NCBI RefSeq assembly: GCF_947493125.1
Contig: NZ_CANLQB010000006.1
Location: 282,501 to 346,500 of the forward strand
Source of the DNA: an uncultured Roseobacter sp.
Lineage (GTDB): Bacteria; Pseudomonadota; Alphaproteobacteria; Rhodobacterales; Rhodobacteraceae
Direction of reading: 5' to 3'
Length of the DNA stretch: 64,000 nt
Shown here: positions 1 through 8,794 of the stretch, piece by piece
Layout: each line of letters opens with the position of its first letter
How positions within the stretch are numbered: position 1 is the first letter of the stretch
Program-made: the position numbers and the translations under genes
Notes under the pieces: generated by a model
Database searches by the model: none
What the model was told of the DNA's origin: nothing
The model's input: the letters and a program-made list of their open reading frames with translations, nothing else

Positions 1-375
1 TCGAACCTGGTAATCATCCTCCACGCGCTCGGCGCGCTCACCGCGCTGACGCTCGGCACGGTGCAATTGCTGCTGCCCAAGGGCAGCGACACGCACCGGA
101 TCTGCGGCTACATCTGGGTCGGCCTGATGGTGCTGGTCGCCCTGTCGAGCTTCTGGATCCATGATATCCGCCATGTCGGTCCCTTCAGCGCCATTCATCT
201 CTTGTCGGTCTACACCCTGTTCGGCGTGGCCTCGGGCCTCCGCGACGCCCGACGCGGCAACATTACGGCACATAGGAAAACAATGCGTCAAATATTCTGG
301 ATCGCGCTTGTCGGAGCGGGGGCCTTCACCCTGTTGCCGGGGCGCGTGATGCATCAGGTGGTCTTCGGTCAGTAG
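1..375 (+). CDS. DUF2306-type small membrane protein, 5' end cut by window
   Basis: The frame is open from the first base, so the start lies outside the window and only the C-terminal 124 residues are visible. It is hydrophobic with several membrane helices. The pattern of His residues (HRICGYIW near residue 32, SAIHLLSVY near 63, ITAHRKTMR near 89) and the LLPGR close to the C-terminus match the DUF2306 family of four-helix membrane proteins, whose function is not established. The last seven bases overlap the 3' end of the convergent msrP gene. The family call rests on recognised motifs only. Confidence 0.75.
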   Translation, partial: SNLVIILHALGALTALTLGTVQLLLPKGSDTHRICGYIWVGLMVLVALSSFWIHDIRHVGPFSAIHLLSVYTLFGVASGLRDARRGNITAHRKTMRQIFWIALVGAGAFTLLPGRVMHQVVFGQ

Positions 376-1268
376 AAGCGCGTGAGGTCCATGCCCTCGT
401 ACAGACTGGCCACCTCCTCTTCGTAGCCGTTGAACATCAGCGTCGGGATACGCGGCGAGAAGAGCCCGCCGCCGATTTTGCGCTCGGTCGCCTGGGACCA
501 GCGCGGATGATCCACCTCAGGGTTCACATTGGCATAAAATCCGTATTCGCTCGGCTGCAGCTGTTGCCAGGTGTTCACGGGCTCCTCTTCGGTCAGCGTG
601 ATCTTCACAATCGACTTGATCGACTTGAACCCATACTTCCACGGCACCACCAGCCGGATCGGCGCGCCGTTCTGGTTCGGGATCGTGCGCCCGTAGATGC
701 CCGTGGCCATGATCGTCAGCGGATGCAGCGCCTCATCGAGCCGCAGCCCCTCCACATAGGGCCAGTCGATAAAGCGGCTCGATTGCCCGCGCATCTCCTC
801 GGGGCGATAGAGCGTTTCGAACCGGACGTATTTCGCCTGCGCCTGCACACCCGCCATGGCCAGCAGGTCGGCCAGTTCGAACCCGTTCCACGGGATCACC
901 ATCGACCAGGCCTCGACACAGCGGAAGCGGTAAATCCGCTCCTCCACGTTCATCTCGGCCATGATGTCTTTGAAGTCGTATGTGCCCGGGCGCTCCACCA
1001 GCCCGTCGATCTCAATGCTCCAAGGCTCGGTGGTCAGCGCCGAGGCATAACTCGCCGGGTCGCTCTTGCCGGTGCCGAACTCATAGAAGTTGTTGTACTG
1101 TGTGATGTCCTCCCAGGAGTTGGGCTCCAGCGCCTCCTCGGACCGCGCGCCTGTACCCGCAAGCGCAATGCCAGCGGCCGCCCCGGCCATCAGCTGGCGC
1201 CGGTTGAGAAACAGCGCCTCGGGCGTGGCATCTGCGCGTGTCAATGTGTTGGTCCACCGATAGGCCAT
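369..1268 (-). CDS. msrP: Protein-methionine-sulfoxide reductase catalytic subunit MsrP
   Basis: A periplasmic molybdopterin enzyme of the YedY/MsrP family that reduces methionine sulfoxide in envelope proteins. The 299 residues are the normal length. A twin-arginine signal (NRRQLMAG, residues 22-29) precedes an Ala-rich hydrophobic stretch, as expected for export of a folded cofactor protein. The sulfite-oxidase-type Mo domain contains [11 protein letters not shown], whose Cys117 should be the molybdenum ligand. MsrP normally works with the membrane haem protein MsrQ, encoded next to it. No msrQ is adjacent here: downstream is the convergent DUF2306 gene and upstream a HAD gene, so the electron donor must be encoded elsewhere or differ. 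Confidence 0.93.
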   Translation of the reverse strand: MAYRWTNTLTRADATPEALFLNRRQLMAGAAAGIALAGTGARSEEALEPNSWEDITQYNNFYEFGTGKSDPASYASALTTEPWSIEIDGLVERPGTYDFKDIMAEMNVEERIYRFRCVEAWSMVIPWNGFELADLLAMAGVQAQAKYVRFETLYRPEEMRGQSSRFIDWPYVEGLRLDEALHPLTIMATGIYGRTIPNQNGAPIRLVVPWKYGFKSIKSIVKITLTEEEPVNTWQQLQPSEYGFYANVNPEVDHPRWSQATERKIGGGLFSPRIPTLMFNGYEEEVASLYEGMDLTRFY

Positions 1269-1379
1269 GGGACCCTCCTGAGCTTCGTGATCACCCGTGA
1301 TGTAGGGGGTTCCGGCCCATGCGCCAAACCATTTCAGGTCACGAATGTGACAGGCGCCTGTAATCTTTGTCAGACCGCC

Positions 1380-2030
1380 TCAGAGGCCGAGCAGCCCGGG
1401 CAGCACCTGCATCCGATCAAACACCGCGTCACAGAGCGGGGTCATCCGCGCCGGGTCCGTCTCAGCCACATAGCCGAAACAGGGGATCCCCGCCGCCTGC
1501 GCCGCGCGGGCCCCGGTCGGGCTGTCTTCGATGACCACCGCGCGGTCTGGTGACACCCCCGCCCGTGCGGCAGCATGCAGGTAGAGGTCGGGCGCGGGCT
1601 TGGGCTTGGGGACGTCCTCGCGGGAATAGATCCGTCCCCGCAGCCGCTCGATCAGACCCGTGCGTCCAAGCGTGATCTCCATCTTGCGGTGCGGCCCGTT
1701 CGAGCCCACCGCATAAGGAATGGAGGCCTGATCCAAAGCCTCGAGCACCTCCACGATCCCGGGAATGATCTCGACCTCTTGTGCCAGTACCGCGAACATC
1801 TCTTCATAGATGCAATCCACCCAATCGTCGGGGAGCTGGGCGCTCATGGCGCGCGCCTCCTGCATCACGCCAGCCATGGTGCCGCCCACGAAGGTCTCGA
1901 GGATCTCCTCGAGGGACAGCTCCAGCCCGTGGCGGGCGAGGTTGTCACGGATCACGACATTGGTCAGCGGCTCGCTGTCCACCAGCACGCCGTCACAGTC
2001 GAAAATCACCAGATCAGGAGGGAGCGTCAT
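1380..2030 (-). CDS. HAD-family phosphatase, beta-phosphoglucomutase-like
   Basis: A soluble HAD-superfamily hydrolase of 216 residues. Motif I is FDCDGVLVDSEP (residues 9-20) with the nucleophilic Asp, motif II is VGSNG near 107, and motif III/IV is KPKPAPDLY followed by VIEDSPTGARAA. An alpha-helical cap lies between motifs I and II. Such proteins dephosphorylate small sugar phosphates or phosphoglycolate, and the substrate cannot be read from sequence. No ribosome binding site is evident before the ATG. Instead a hairpin with a T run directly precedes it (see 2034-2061), so translation or transcription may be controlled there. Confidence 0.85.
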   Translation of the reverse strand: MTLPPDLVIFDCDGVLVDSEPLTNVVIRDNLARHGLELSLEEILETFVGGTMAGVMQEARAMSAQLPDDWVDCIYEEMFAVLAQEVEIIPGIVEVLEALDQASIPYAVGSNGPHRKMEITLGRTGLIERLRGRIYSREDVPKPKPAPDLYLHAAARAGVSPDRAVVIEDSPTGARAAQAAGIPCFGYVAETDPARMTPLCDAVFDRMQVLPGLLGL

Positions 2031-2033
2031 GAA

Positions 2034-2061
2034 AAAGGCCGGGTTGTGATGCCGGGCCTTT
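2034..2061 (-). promoter_or_regulatory. Terminator-like hairpin abutting the HAD start codon
   Basis: Read on the minus strand, arms AAAGGCC and GGCCTTT enclose a partly paired CGG/CC core and are followed by four to five T residues, ending four bases before the HAD ATG. It could be an attenuator in the leader of the HAD gene or a stop for stray minus-strand transcription. The rest of 2062-2347 shows no coding potential, only the leader of the fasciclin gene. Confidence 0.35.
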
Positions 2062-2347
2062 CTGTCGTGATTTCAGGGCAGAGGTCAATGCGCCACAAGC
2101 CTCGGCCCAAGGCCCGAGGTGACGGCGCCCGGTTTGGTCTGTTGCGATATCCGACATCCCGTGGCGCCCGGATCGACGTCTCGCCTGACAATATTGTTAT
2201 TGGAAACCGGATCGCGGCGCGGCTTAGTGCGCGCCGGTTTTCGGTCAAACCACATCGGCGGGAATCCCCCGTGATCCAATTGGCCACGCCAGGCGTTCCC
2301 TCTTCAGATGCCACACCGGCATTCACCTTCAACCAAAGGAGACATCT

Positions 2348-2839
2348 ATGTTTCGTCGCAACTTTCTGAGCCTGACCGCCGGCGCAGCCCTGCTGGGCAC
2401 ATCCGCCTTCGCGGGCAGCGCCTCCAAGGACATCGTCGACACCGCCGCCAATGCCGGCAGCTTCAGCACGCTTGTCGCTGCGGTGGAGGCCGCCGATCTG
2501 GTCGATACGCTGAAAGGCGAAGGCCCCTTCACCGTCTTTGCACCCACCGACGAGGCCTTTGCCGCTTTGCCCGAGGGCACCGTCGAGTCGCTGCTGCAGC
2601 CGGAAAACAAGGACCAGCTGATTGCGATCCTCACCTATCACGTGGTACCGGGCAAGGTGATGTCCACCGACCTCAGCGACGGGATGAGCGCCACGACCGT
2701 ACAGGGCGGTGACCTGACCGTCGATCTGTCGGACGGTGTGAAGATCAACGAGGCCTCCGTCACCTCCGCGGATGTGGAAGCCTCCAACGGCGTGATCCAC
2801 GTGGTCGACACGGTGATCCTGCCCGAAGAGAGCAGCTGA
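2348..2839 (+). CDS. Secreted fasciclin (FAS1) domain protein
   Basis: A 163-residue exported protein with a single FAS1 domain, a fold used in adhesion and surface proteins. Residues 1-23 form a signal peptide ([22 protein letters not shown]). The FAS1 H1 motif is [17 protein letters not shown] near residue 59 and the H2 motif is [15 protein letters not shown] at the C-terminus, with YHVVPGKV between them, so the domain is complete. The start is fixed by the AAAGGAG ribosome site nine bases upstream. The gene stands alone and ends in a strong terminator. The role is unknown; an envelope protein is likely. Confidence 0.92.
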   Translation: MFRRNFLSLTAGAALLGTSAFAGSASKDIVDTAANAGSFSTLVAAVEAADLVDTLKGEGPFTVFAPTDEAFAALPEGTVESLLQPENKDQLIAILTYHVVPGKVMSTDLSDGMSATTVQGGDLTVDLSDGVKINEASVTSADVEASNGVIHVVDTVILPEESS

Positions 2840-2847
2840 CCCAAATG

Positions 2848-2881
2848 AAAGGCCCGGCGGATCACTCCGCCGGGCCCTTTT
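2848..2881. terminator. Bidirectional terminator between fasciclin gene and clpB
   Basis: Perfect 11-bp arms (GGCCCGGCGGA / TCCGCCGGGCC) with a four-base loop are flanked by AAA on the left and CTTTT on the right. The structure can therefore end both the fasciclin transcript and the convergent clpB transcript. Confidence 0.85.
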
Positions 2882-2898
2882 GTCATATGCGGATGCCG

Positions 2899-5517
2899 TT
2901 AGTGAACGACAGCATCATCCGGCTTGGGCCGGTTCGACGCCGCCACGCGGTCCCCGATAATCAGCCCCTCGGTGCCTGCCGTCACCGTCACGCTGTCGCC
3001 GTCCTTCACATCCCCGGCGAGCAGCATCTCGGCCAGCGGATCCTGCAGCGCCCGCTGGATCACCCGCTTCAGGGGCCGGGCGCCGAACACCGGGTCATAG
3101 CCTTCATCGGCCAGCCACTTGCGTGCACCATCATCCAGATCAAGCATGATCTTCCGCCCGGCCAGCCGCTTCAGCAGGCGCGCCATCTGGATCTCGACGA
3201 TCCCGTCCATATTCTCGCGGTTCAGCCGGTCGAAGATGATGGTCTCGTCTAGACGGTTCAGGAACTCGGGCCGGAAATGCGCCCGCACCGCGTCCATCAC
3301 ATCCCGCCGCGCCTGGGAGGAATCCGCCCCCTCCGGCAGCTGGCTCAGCGCCTGTGACCCGAGGTTCGAGGTCAGCACGATCAGCGTCTGCTTGAAGTCC
3401 ACCGTGCGGCCCTGCCCGTCGGTCAGCACACCGTCATCCAGCACCTGCAGCAGAACGTTGAACACATCCGGGTGCGCCTTTTCGACCTCGTCGAACAGCA
3501 CCACCTGATAGGGCCTGCGCCGCACCGCTTCGGTCAGCACACCGCCCTCATCATAGCCCACATAGCCGGGAGGCGCGCCGATCAGCCGTGCAACCGCGTG
3601 TTTCTCCATGAACTCCGACATGTCGATGCGCACCATCGCATTGTCATCGTCAAAGAGAAATTCGGCCACCGCCTTGGTCAGCTCCGTCTTGCCAACGCCG
3701 GTCGGCCCCAGAAAGAGGAACGAGCCCAGCGGGCGGTTCTCGTCATTCAGACCGGCCCGCGCGCGGCGCACCGCATTGGCCACAGCCCCCACAGCGGCGT
3801 TCTGGCCGATGACCCGTGCGTGCAGCTGGTCTTCCATGCGCAGAAGCTTGTCGCGCTCACCCTCCAGCATCTTGCCCGCCGGAATGCCCGTCCACCGCTC
3901 GACGACACTGGCGATCTGATCCGGGCGCACGGCCTCTTCGACCAGCACGTCCCCGTCATCGCGGCCTTCGGCGGCCTCCAGCTGTTTCTCCAGCTGCGGG
4001 ATCACGCCATACGACAGCTCCCCGGCCTTCGCCAGATTGCCTTCGCGCTTGGCGATCTCCAGATCGGCCCGCGCCCGATCAAGCTGCTCCTTGATGTCGC
4101 GTGCGCTGGAGAGTTTGTCCCGCTCGGCCTGCCATTGCGCGGTCAGCTCATCACTGCGCTCCTGCAACTCGGCGAGATCCTTCTCCAACGTCTCCAGCCG
4201 GTCCTTGCTCGCCGCATCGTCTTCCAGACGCAGCGCCTCGGCCTCGATCTGCATCTGCAGGATCTGGCGGTCGAGTGCATCGAGCTCCTCGGGCTTGCTG
4301 TCCACTTCCATGCGCAAGCGGCTCGCCGCCTCGTCCACAAGATCAATGGCCTTATCCGGCAAAAAGCGGTCCGTGATGTAGCGATGGCTCAACGTCGCCG
4401 CTGCCACCAGCGCCGAGTCCGATATCCGCACCCCATGGTGCAGCTCGTACTTCTCCTTGATGCCGCGCAGGATCGAGACGGTGTCTTCCACCGTCGGCTC
4501 CTGCACCATCACCGGCTGGAACCGCCGCGCCAACGCCGCGTCTTTTTCCACATACTTGCGGTATTCATCGAGCGTGGTCGCCCCCACACAATGCAACTCG
4601 CCCCGCGCCAGGGCGGGTTTGATCAGGTTGGCGGCATCCATCGCGCCATCCGCCTTGCCCGCGCCCACCAGCGTGTGCATCTCGTCAATAAACAGGACGA
4701 TCTCACCCGCAGCTTCGGTCACTTCGGTCAGCACCGCCTTCAGCCGCTCCTCGAACTCACCGCGATACTTCGCACCGGCGATCAGCGCGCCCATATCCAG
4801 CGCCAGCAGCTTCTTGTTCTTCAGGCTCTCGGGCACGTCGCCATTCACAATGCGCAAGGCCAAACCTTCGGCAATCGCCGTCTTACCGACCCCCGGTTCG
4901 CCGATCAGCACCGGGTTGTTCTTGGTCCGACGGCTCAGCACCTGCATCGCGCGGCGAATTTCCTCGTCACGCCCGATGATCGGGTCGATCTTGCCCGCCT
5001 CGGCCCGCTCAGTCAGGTCCATCGCGTATTTCTTCAGGGCGTCATAGCCCTCCTCGGCATTCGCACTGTCCGCCGTGCGGCCCTTGCGAATGTCATTGAT
5101 CGCACCATTCAGCCCCTGCGCGGTGACACCACCGGTATCCAGCGCCTCCTTGGCGGCCGATTTCACCATGCACAGCGCAATCAGAATGCGCTCGACCGGC
5201 ACAAAGCTGTCGCCCGCCTTCTTGGCCAGCGTCTCCGCCTCGGCCAGCACCTTCTGCGTCGCGTTGTCGAGGTAGATCTGCGCGGCGTCGCCGCTGACCT
5301 TCGGCATCTTCGACAGCGCCGTCTCAACGCTTTCCACCACGCGCGCAGGCTGCCCGCCCGCGGCAGAAATCAGGTTGCTCGCCAGCCCCTGATCGTCATC
5401 CATCAGCGCTTTGAGGATATGTTCGGGCGCCAACCGCTGGTGGCTGTCCCGTGTGGCAATGGTCTGTGCGGCCTGAATGAACCCGCGCGACCGCTCCGTG
5501 AACTTGCTCAAGTCCAT
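2899..5517 (-). CDS. clpB: ATP-dependent chaperone ClpB
   Basis: The Hsp100 disaggregase that works with DnaK to rescue aggregated proteins. The 872 residues from [15 protein letters not shown] are the family norm. Order: N-terminal Clp-N repeats (1-145), first AAA+ domain with Walker [14 protein letters not shown] and [13 protein letters not shown], a long charged coiled-coil middle domain (about 400-530), second AAA+ domain with [16 protein letters not shown] and [12 protein letters not shown], then the D2-small domain (NRLDETIIF). The start at 5517 is chosen over one 18 codons upstream because AAGGAG lies just before it and the protein begins as ClpB normally does. Regulation is probably by heat-shock sigma factor (see 5594-5624). 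Confidence 0.97.
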   Translation of the reverse strand: MDLSKFTERSRGFIQAAQTIATRDSHQRLAPEHILKALMDDDQGLASNLISAAGGQPARVVESVETALSKMPKVSGDAAQIYLDNATQKVLAEAETLAKKAGDSFVPVERILIALCMVKSAAKEALDTGGVTAQGLNGAINDIRKGRTADSANAEEGYDALKKYAMDLTERAEAGKIDPIIGRDEEIRRAMQVLSRRTKNNPVLIGEPGVGKTAIAEGLALRIVNGDVPESLKNKKLLALDMGALIAGAKYRGEFEERLKAVLTEVTEAAGEIVLFIDEMHTLVGAGKADGAMDAANLIKPALARGELHCVGATTLDEYRKYVEKDAALARRFQPVMVQEPTVEDTVSILRGIKEKYELHHGVRISDSALVAAATLSHRYITDRFLPDKAIDLVDEAASRLRMEVDSKPEELDALDRQILQMQIEAEALRLEDDAASKDRLETLEKDLAELQERSDELTAQWQAERDKLSSARDIKEQLDRARADLEIAKREGNLAKAGELSYGVIPQLEKQLEAAEGRDDGDVLVEEAVRPDQIASVVERWTGIPAGKMLEGERDKLLRMEDQLHARVIGQNAAVGAVANAVRRARAGLNDENRPLGSFLFLGPTGVGKTELTKAVAEFLFDDDNAMVRIDMSEFMEKHAVARLIGAPPGYVGYDEGGVLTEAVRRRPYQVVLFDEVEKAHPDVFNVLLQVLDDGVLTDGQGRTVDFKQTLIVLTSNLGSQALSQLPEGADSSQARRDVMDAVRAHFRPEFLNRLDETIIFDRLNRENMDGIVEIQMARLLKRLAGRKIMLDLDDGARKWLADEGYDPVFGARPLKRVIQRALQDPLAEMLLAGDVKDGDSVTVTAGTEGLIIGDRVAASNRPKPDDAVVH

Positions 5518-5593
5518 GGGTCTTCTCCTTTGTGTTAAGCGTCCCCTGTGCTGCGCCCGGCTTGGCGGCACGTCAGCGGCGGAACCTTATGGG

Positions 5594-5624
5594 TTATCTG
5601 GGAGGCCATCCGGCCTGCTTCAAG
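5594..5624 (-). promoter_or_regulatory. Candidate RpoH heat-shock promoter of clpB
   Basis: On the minus strand CTTGAA (5619-5624) is followed after 17 bases by CCAGATAA (5594-5601). This resembles alphaproteobacterial RpoH promoters (CTTG, about 17 bp, a CC-and-AT-rich -10). It would give a leader of about 70 bases before the clpB ATG. The match is by eye and the -10 is imperfect. Confidence 0.45.
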
Positions 5625-5956
5625 CCCGACGACGCCCCAAAATCAACCATAGGTGTAAAGCACGGATGTTGCCCTGATGTGAATCAAGAAAAGCACCCAT
5701 GGGAAACCGCCAAAAGCTTTCCCCGTTAACCAAAAGCCCACAGCGCTTATCTCCACTCCAGACAAGGGCACAGGATCGGTTCGCCCCGTATTCTGCCAGC
5801 TTTGTCCATATGTAACCAGTTGGCATGTTACGCCAATTCCTGTCCTCTCGCCTGGCCTCACACAACCACTTGTCAGGCGCGGGGACCGGCCCAGACCGTG
5901 AAAGAAGCTGCCGGCCCGTCACGCCACCCCAGATGCGGCCAGGCAGCCACGGCGGT

Positions 5957-6018
5957 CCGGGTCGTATGTCACACCCTCACCCGGAGGCCGCTGGACGGCA
6001 TTCTCCGGGTCTTTTTTT
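5957..6018 (+). promoter_or_regulatory. Terminator with competing hairpin in the pyrF leader
   Basis: ACCCGGAG (5979-5986) pairs with CTCCGGGT (6003-6010), the stem continues as GCCG/CGGC around a CTGGA loop, and seven T follow (6012-6018): a textbook intrinsic terminator 68 bases before the pyrF ATG. Upstream CCGGGT (5957-5962) can pair with ACCCGG (5979-5984) and would block it, as in an attenuator. Alternatively the terminator ends a small RNA starting somewhere in 5640-5950. Apart from the clpB promoter and a small TTGGC/GCCAA hairpin near 5820, the clpB-pyrF gap holds nothing I can name. Confidence 0.6.
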
Positions 6019-6086
6019 GCGCCCCCCGCCGATGGACAGCCGCCGCCAGAGCGCCTAATCAGACGCAGCCAGAACAGGAGTGGCAG

Positions 6087-6803
6087 ATGAGAGATGACAG
6101 GTTGATCGTGGCGCTGGATGTGCCGAACGCGCTGGCGGGCGCCGAGCTGGCCACCCGGCTCGGTGACGCGGTGAGCTTCTATAAGATCGGCCTGGGCATG
6201 CTCACGGGGGGCGGGCTGGCGCTGGCCAATGAGCTCAAGCAGGAGCAGGGCAAACGCATCTTCCTCGACATGAAGCTCTTCGACATCGGCGCCACCATCG
6301 AGGCGGCGGTGCGCGGGCTGGCGCAGTTCGACCTCGACTTTCTCACCGTGCATGGCGACCCGCATGTGGTCGCCGCCGCCAAGGAAGGGGCCGCGGGATC
6401 GGAGATGAAAATCCTCGCCGTCACGATCCTCACCTCGCTCGACCGGGACGACCTCGACGCCTGCCAGATCCGCGCAGGTGATCTGCCGGAACTGGTGACA
6501 ACCCGCGCCGTGCGCGCCTTCGAGGCCGGGGCCGATGGGGTGATCGCCTCGCCGCAGGAGGCGGCTCTGATCCGGGCCCTGCCCGAGGCGGACAACCGCC
6601 TGATCGTGACCCCCGGCGTGCGCCCCGCAGGCGCCGATCTGGGCGACCAGAAGCGAGTCGCCACCCCCGCAAATGCCATCGCCGATGGCGCTGATCATAT
6701 CGTCGTGGGGCGTCCCGTGTGGCAATCGCCCAATCCGAAGGCAGCGGCGCAAGCGATTCTGGCCGAGCTGAACAGCCCGCAAGCACACCAGCCAAACCAC
6801 TGA
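6087..6803 (+). CDS. pyrF: Orotidine 5'-phosphate decarboxylase
   Basis: The last step of UMP synthesis: decarboxylation of OMP to UMP in the cytoplasm. 238 residues, normal for the bacterial type. The protein starts RLIVALDVPN, carries the catalytic D61-x-K63-x-x-D66 in FLDMKLFDIG, and ends with the phosphate-gripper TPGVRPAG and the IVVGRPV loop. The ATG at 6087 follows ACAGGAGTGGCAG. An in-frame extension upstream exists but runs through the terminator and is not protein-like. The gene is flanked by two structured RNA elements, one in its leader and one just downstream. Confidence 0.95.
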   Translation: MRDDRLIVALDVPNALAGAELATRLGDAVSFYKIGLGMLTGGGLALANELKQEQGKRIFLDMKLFDIGATIEAAVRGLAQFDLDFLTVHGDPHVVAAAKEGAAGSEMKILAVTILTSLDRDDLDACQIRAGDLPELVTTRAVRAFEAGADGVIASPQEAALIRALPEADNRLIVTPGVRPAGADLGDQKRVATPANAIADGADHIVVGRPVWQSPNPKAAAQAILAELNSPQAHQPNH

Positions 6804-6825
6804 TCTCAGATCATAATTCCGATTT

Positions 6826-7027
6826 ACCCACAGGACGGGGCGGCTGAAAGCCGCTCAAGAGACTGTGGCTATCGCACAACAGACCACAGGATGTGGGTCA
6901 ATCCGACCATTCGCGGTTAGGAGGGTTCGCCTTTAGGTGGTAAGTTTACGTTAGGTGATACTCCCCAACGAACCGCGTCTTCCTGAGGTTCGTTACCTCC
7001 CCCCGCTCAGATCAGCGGGGGGTTTTT
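6826..7027 (+). ncRNA. Candidate structured non-coding RNA, family unknown
   Basis: The 200 bases after pyrF are non-coding but rich in paired elements. ACCCACA (6826-6832) pairs with TGTGGGT (6892-6898), enclosing a GCGGCT/AGCCGC hairpin (6840-6854) and a CTGTGG/CCACAG hairpin (6863-6889): a three-way junction. Then CGCGGTT (6912-6918) pairs with AACCGCG (6971-6977), while the overlapping AACGAACC (6967-6974) can instead pair with GGTTCGTT (6987-6994). The region ends in a strong plus-strand terminator. The two long pairings exclude each other, as in a switch. I do not recognise the family; SRP RNA, RNase P RNA and tmRNA signatures are absent. It may be an independent RNA or the 3' part of the pyrF transcript. 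Confidence 0.55.
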
Positions 7028-7442
7028 CCATCAAAGACAACTCATCAAGGCACAGCCGCAGCCTGTCGCGGAACCGTGCAATCACCTTCGGATGGCGCAG
7101 AAAAAGCGCAGGGGTCATGGCCGCCCAGCCCTGACCCTCGTCACCAAAACCGATCTCGCGGAGCAAAGCCTCCTCGACCGGAGCCGCGAAGAACCAGAAC
7201 CCCAGGCCGTCCCGCTCGAACCGGCGCCCCCAAAGCACGCGCTCGGGCGGCAGCCGCAGGCCCAGCTCCTCGCGGGTCTCCCGCAGAATGCAGGCAAGCG
7301 GCCCCTCATCCCCTTCCCGGCCGCCGCCTGGCAGGTCCCAGAACCCCGCATGGTCGATTCCCGGGTCGTCGTCCCGCAACAGGGTGACCACGTGGCGCGC
7401 GGTCAGAAGCGCCAGCTTCGCCCCGTGGAAGGGCATGTTCAT
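6993..7442 (-). CDS. Nudix hydrolase
   Basis: A cytoplasmic Nudix hydrolase cleaving a nucleoside diphosphate linked to another group; the substrate is unknown. The Nudix box is complete: GGGREGDEGPLACILRE followed by TREELGL, giving GX5EX7REUXEEXGU. About 149 residues from MNMPFHGAKLALL. Upstream in-frame starts exist (7472), but homologous proteins begin near this Met-rich point. It is divergent from dinB, 58 bases away from its start, and its last codons contain the plus-strand terminator at 6999-7027, so its 3' end is antisense to the candidate RNA. Confidence 0.88.
   Translation of the reverse strand: MNMPFHGAKLALLTARHVVTLLRDDDPGIDHAGFWDLPGGGREGDEGPLACILRETREELGLRLPPERVLWGRRFERDGLGFWFFAAPVEEALLREIGFGDEGQGWAAMTPALFLRHPKVIARFRDRLRLCLDELSLMEKPPADLSGGR
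6999..7027 (+). terminator. Intrinsic terminator inside the 3' end of the Nudix gene
   Basis: Arms CCCCCCGCT (6999-7007) and AGCGGGGGG (7014-7022), a six-base loop and five T (7023-7027). It ends plus-strand transcription from pyrF or the candidate RNA. The same bases encode the last residues of the Nudix protein on the other strand. There is no T run on the minus strand, so it acts in one direction only. Confidence 0.85.
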
Positions 7443-7500
7443 TTCCGGACTGGTGGCATAAGATCGGGACATGCCACAGCGATAGCAGAAGCCTGCGAGA

Positions 7501-8754
7501 ATGCCCGCCCTTTGCCGCGATTGCCTGACAGAATTCGAGAGCGGTCGGCGTTGTCCTGCCTGCGCCAGCCCGCGTGTGGTGGCGCATGACGAGCTTTTCT
7601 CACTCTCCATCGCGCATATGGACTGCGACGCCTTCTACGCCTCGGTGGAGAAACGCGACGATCCCAGCCTCGAAGGCAAGCCGGTGATCATCGGCGGCGG
7701 GCGGCGCGGCGTGGTCTCCACCGCCTGCTATGTGGCGCGCATCCGCGGTGTACGCTCGGCCATGCCCATGTTCCAGGCGCTGAAACTCTGCCCCGAGGCG
7801 GTGATCATCAAGCCGCGCATGCAGGCCTATGTGGAGGCCTCCTGCGCGATCCGCGCCATCATGGAGGAGCTGACGCCTGACATCGAACCGCTCTCGCTCG
7901 ACGAGGCGTTCATGGATCTGTCAGGGACGCAGCGGCTGCACGGCCACCCGCCCGCCACCATGCTGGCGCGGCTGGTCAAGCGCATGCGGGAGGAGCTGGG
8001 CCTTACCGGCTCCATCGGGCTCAGCCACAACAAGTTTCTGGCCAAGGTCGCCTCCGATCTCGACAAGCCGCACGGGTTTTCCGTGATCGGCAAAGCCGAG
8101 ACGGGAGCGTTTCTGCACGACAAGCCCGTGCGCCTGATCTGGGGTGTGGGCGCCTCGTCGCAGGCCGCGCTGGACCGGGCCGGCATCCGAACCTTCGCCG
8201 ACCTCCTGCGCTGGGATCGGACTGACCTCATCGCCCGCTTCGGCGCCATGGGCGACCGGCTCTGGCACCTCGCCCGCGGTCAGGATCGGCGCCGCGTCTC
8301 CGCCCACGCACCGATGAAATCCATCTCCAACGAGACCACCTTTCACGAAGACACCGCAGATCCGGACCTGCTCGACGGTCACCTCTGGCGCATGGCCGAA
8401 AAGGTCGCGGACCGCGCCAAGGCGAAGGACCTCGCGGGCCGCGTGGTGACCCTGAAGCTGAAACGCGCCAACCACTCATTGCTGTCCCGCCGGACCAGCC
8501 TGCGCGATGCGACCCAGATGGCCGATACGATCTATCGCACCGCGCGCGGCCTGTTCGACCAGGTGGGCAATGAGGGCCCTTACCGGTTGCTCGGTTGCGG
8601 GTTGTCGGATCTGATCAGTGCCGAGGCCGCGGACCGCTCCGGCGATCTGCTCGACCCACAGGCCGCACAACGCGGCAAGGCCGAACGGGCGACGGATGAA
8701 ATCCGCGCCCGCTTCGGCCCGGACGCCATTCTCAAGGGCCGCGCGCTGCGCTAG
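7501..8754 (+). CDS. dinB: DNA polymerase IV with N-terminal Cys4 ribbon
   Basis: A Y-family translesion polymerase. The 417-residue protein has the palm motifs MDCDAFYASVEKRD (near 40) and SLDEAFMDLSG (near 130) carrying the metal-binding acidic residues, then the HhH thumb (LIWGVGASSQAALDRAGI) and little-finger domain. Unusual compared with Escherichia coli Pol IV (351 residues) is a roughly 37-residue N-terminal extension with CRDC-x9-CPAC (Cys5, 8, 18, 21), a likely zinc ribbon. From memory this extension is common in Rhodobacteraceae. The in-frame ribbon supports the start at 7501. No LexA box was recognised in the short gap to the Nudix gene. Confidence 0.93.
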   Translation: MPALCRDCLTEFESGRRCPACASPRVVAHDELFSLSIAHMDCDAFYASVEKRDDPSLEGKPVIIGGGRRGVVSTACYVARIRGVRSAMPMFQALKLCPEAVIIKPRMQAYVEASCAIRAIMEELTPDIEPLSLDEAFMDLSGTQRLHGHPPATMLARLVKRMREELGLTGSIGLSHNKFLAKVASDLDKPHGFSVIGKAETGAFLHDKPVRLIWGVGASSQAALDRAGIRTFADLLRWDRTDLIARFGAMGDRLWHLARGQDRRRVSAHAPMKSISNETTFHEDTADPDLLDGHLWRMAEKVADRAKAKDLAGRVVTLKLKRANHSLLSRRTSLRDATQMADTIYRTARGLFDQVGNEGPYRLLGCGLSDLISAEAADRSGDLLDPQAAQRGKAERATDEIRARFGPDAILKGRALR

Positions 8755-8794
8755 CGCGGCGTATCTCGTTCCAAGCGTTTGCCTCAGGAGGCCA

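Noticed and set aside
3472-5538. Very long open frame antisense to clpB
   Set aside because: It mirrors the codon pattern of clpB in a G+C-rich genome. Its composition (His, Arg, Leu, Gln-rich) is not protein-like and it has no ribosome site.
6826-7027. Identity as SRP RNA, RNase P RNA, tmRNA or 6S RNA
   Set aside because: The diagnostic SRP, RNase P and tmRNA sequence blocks are absent, and I could not build the single long bulged hairpin of 6S RNA. 6S is not fully excluded without a covariance search.
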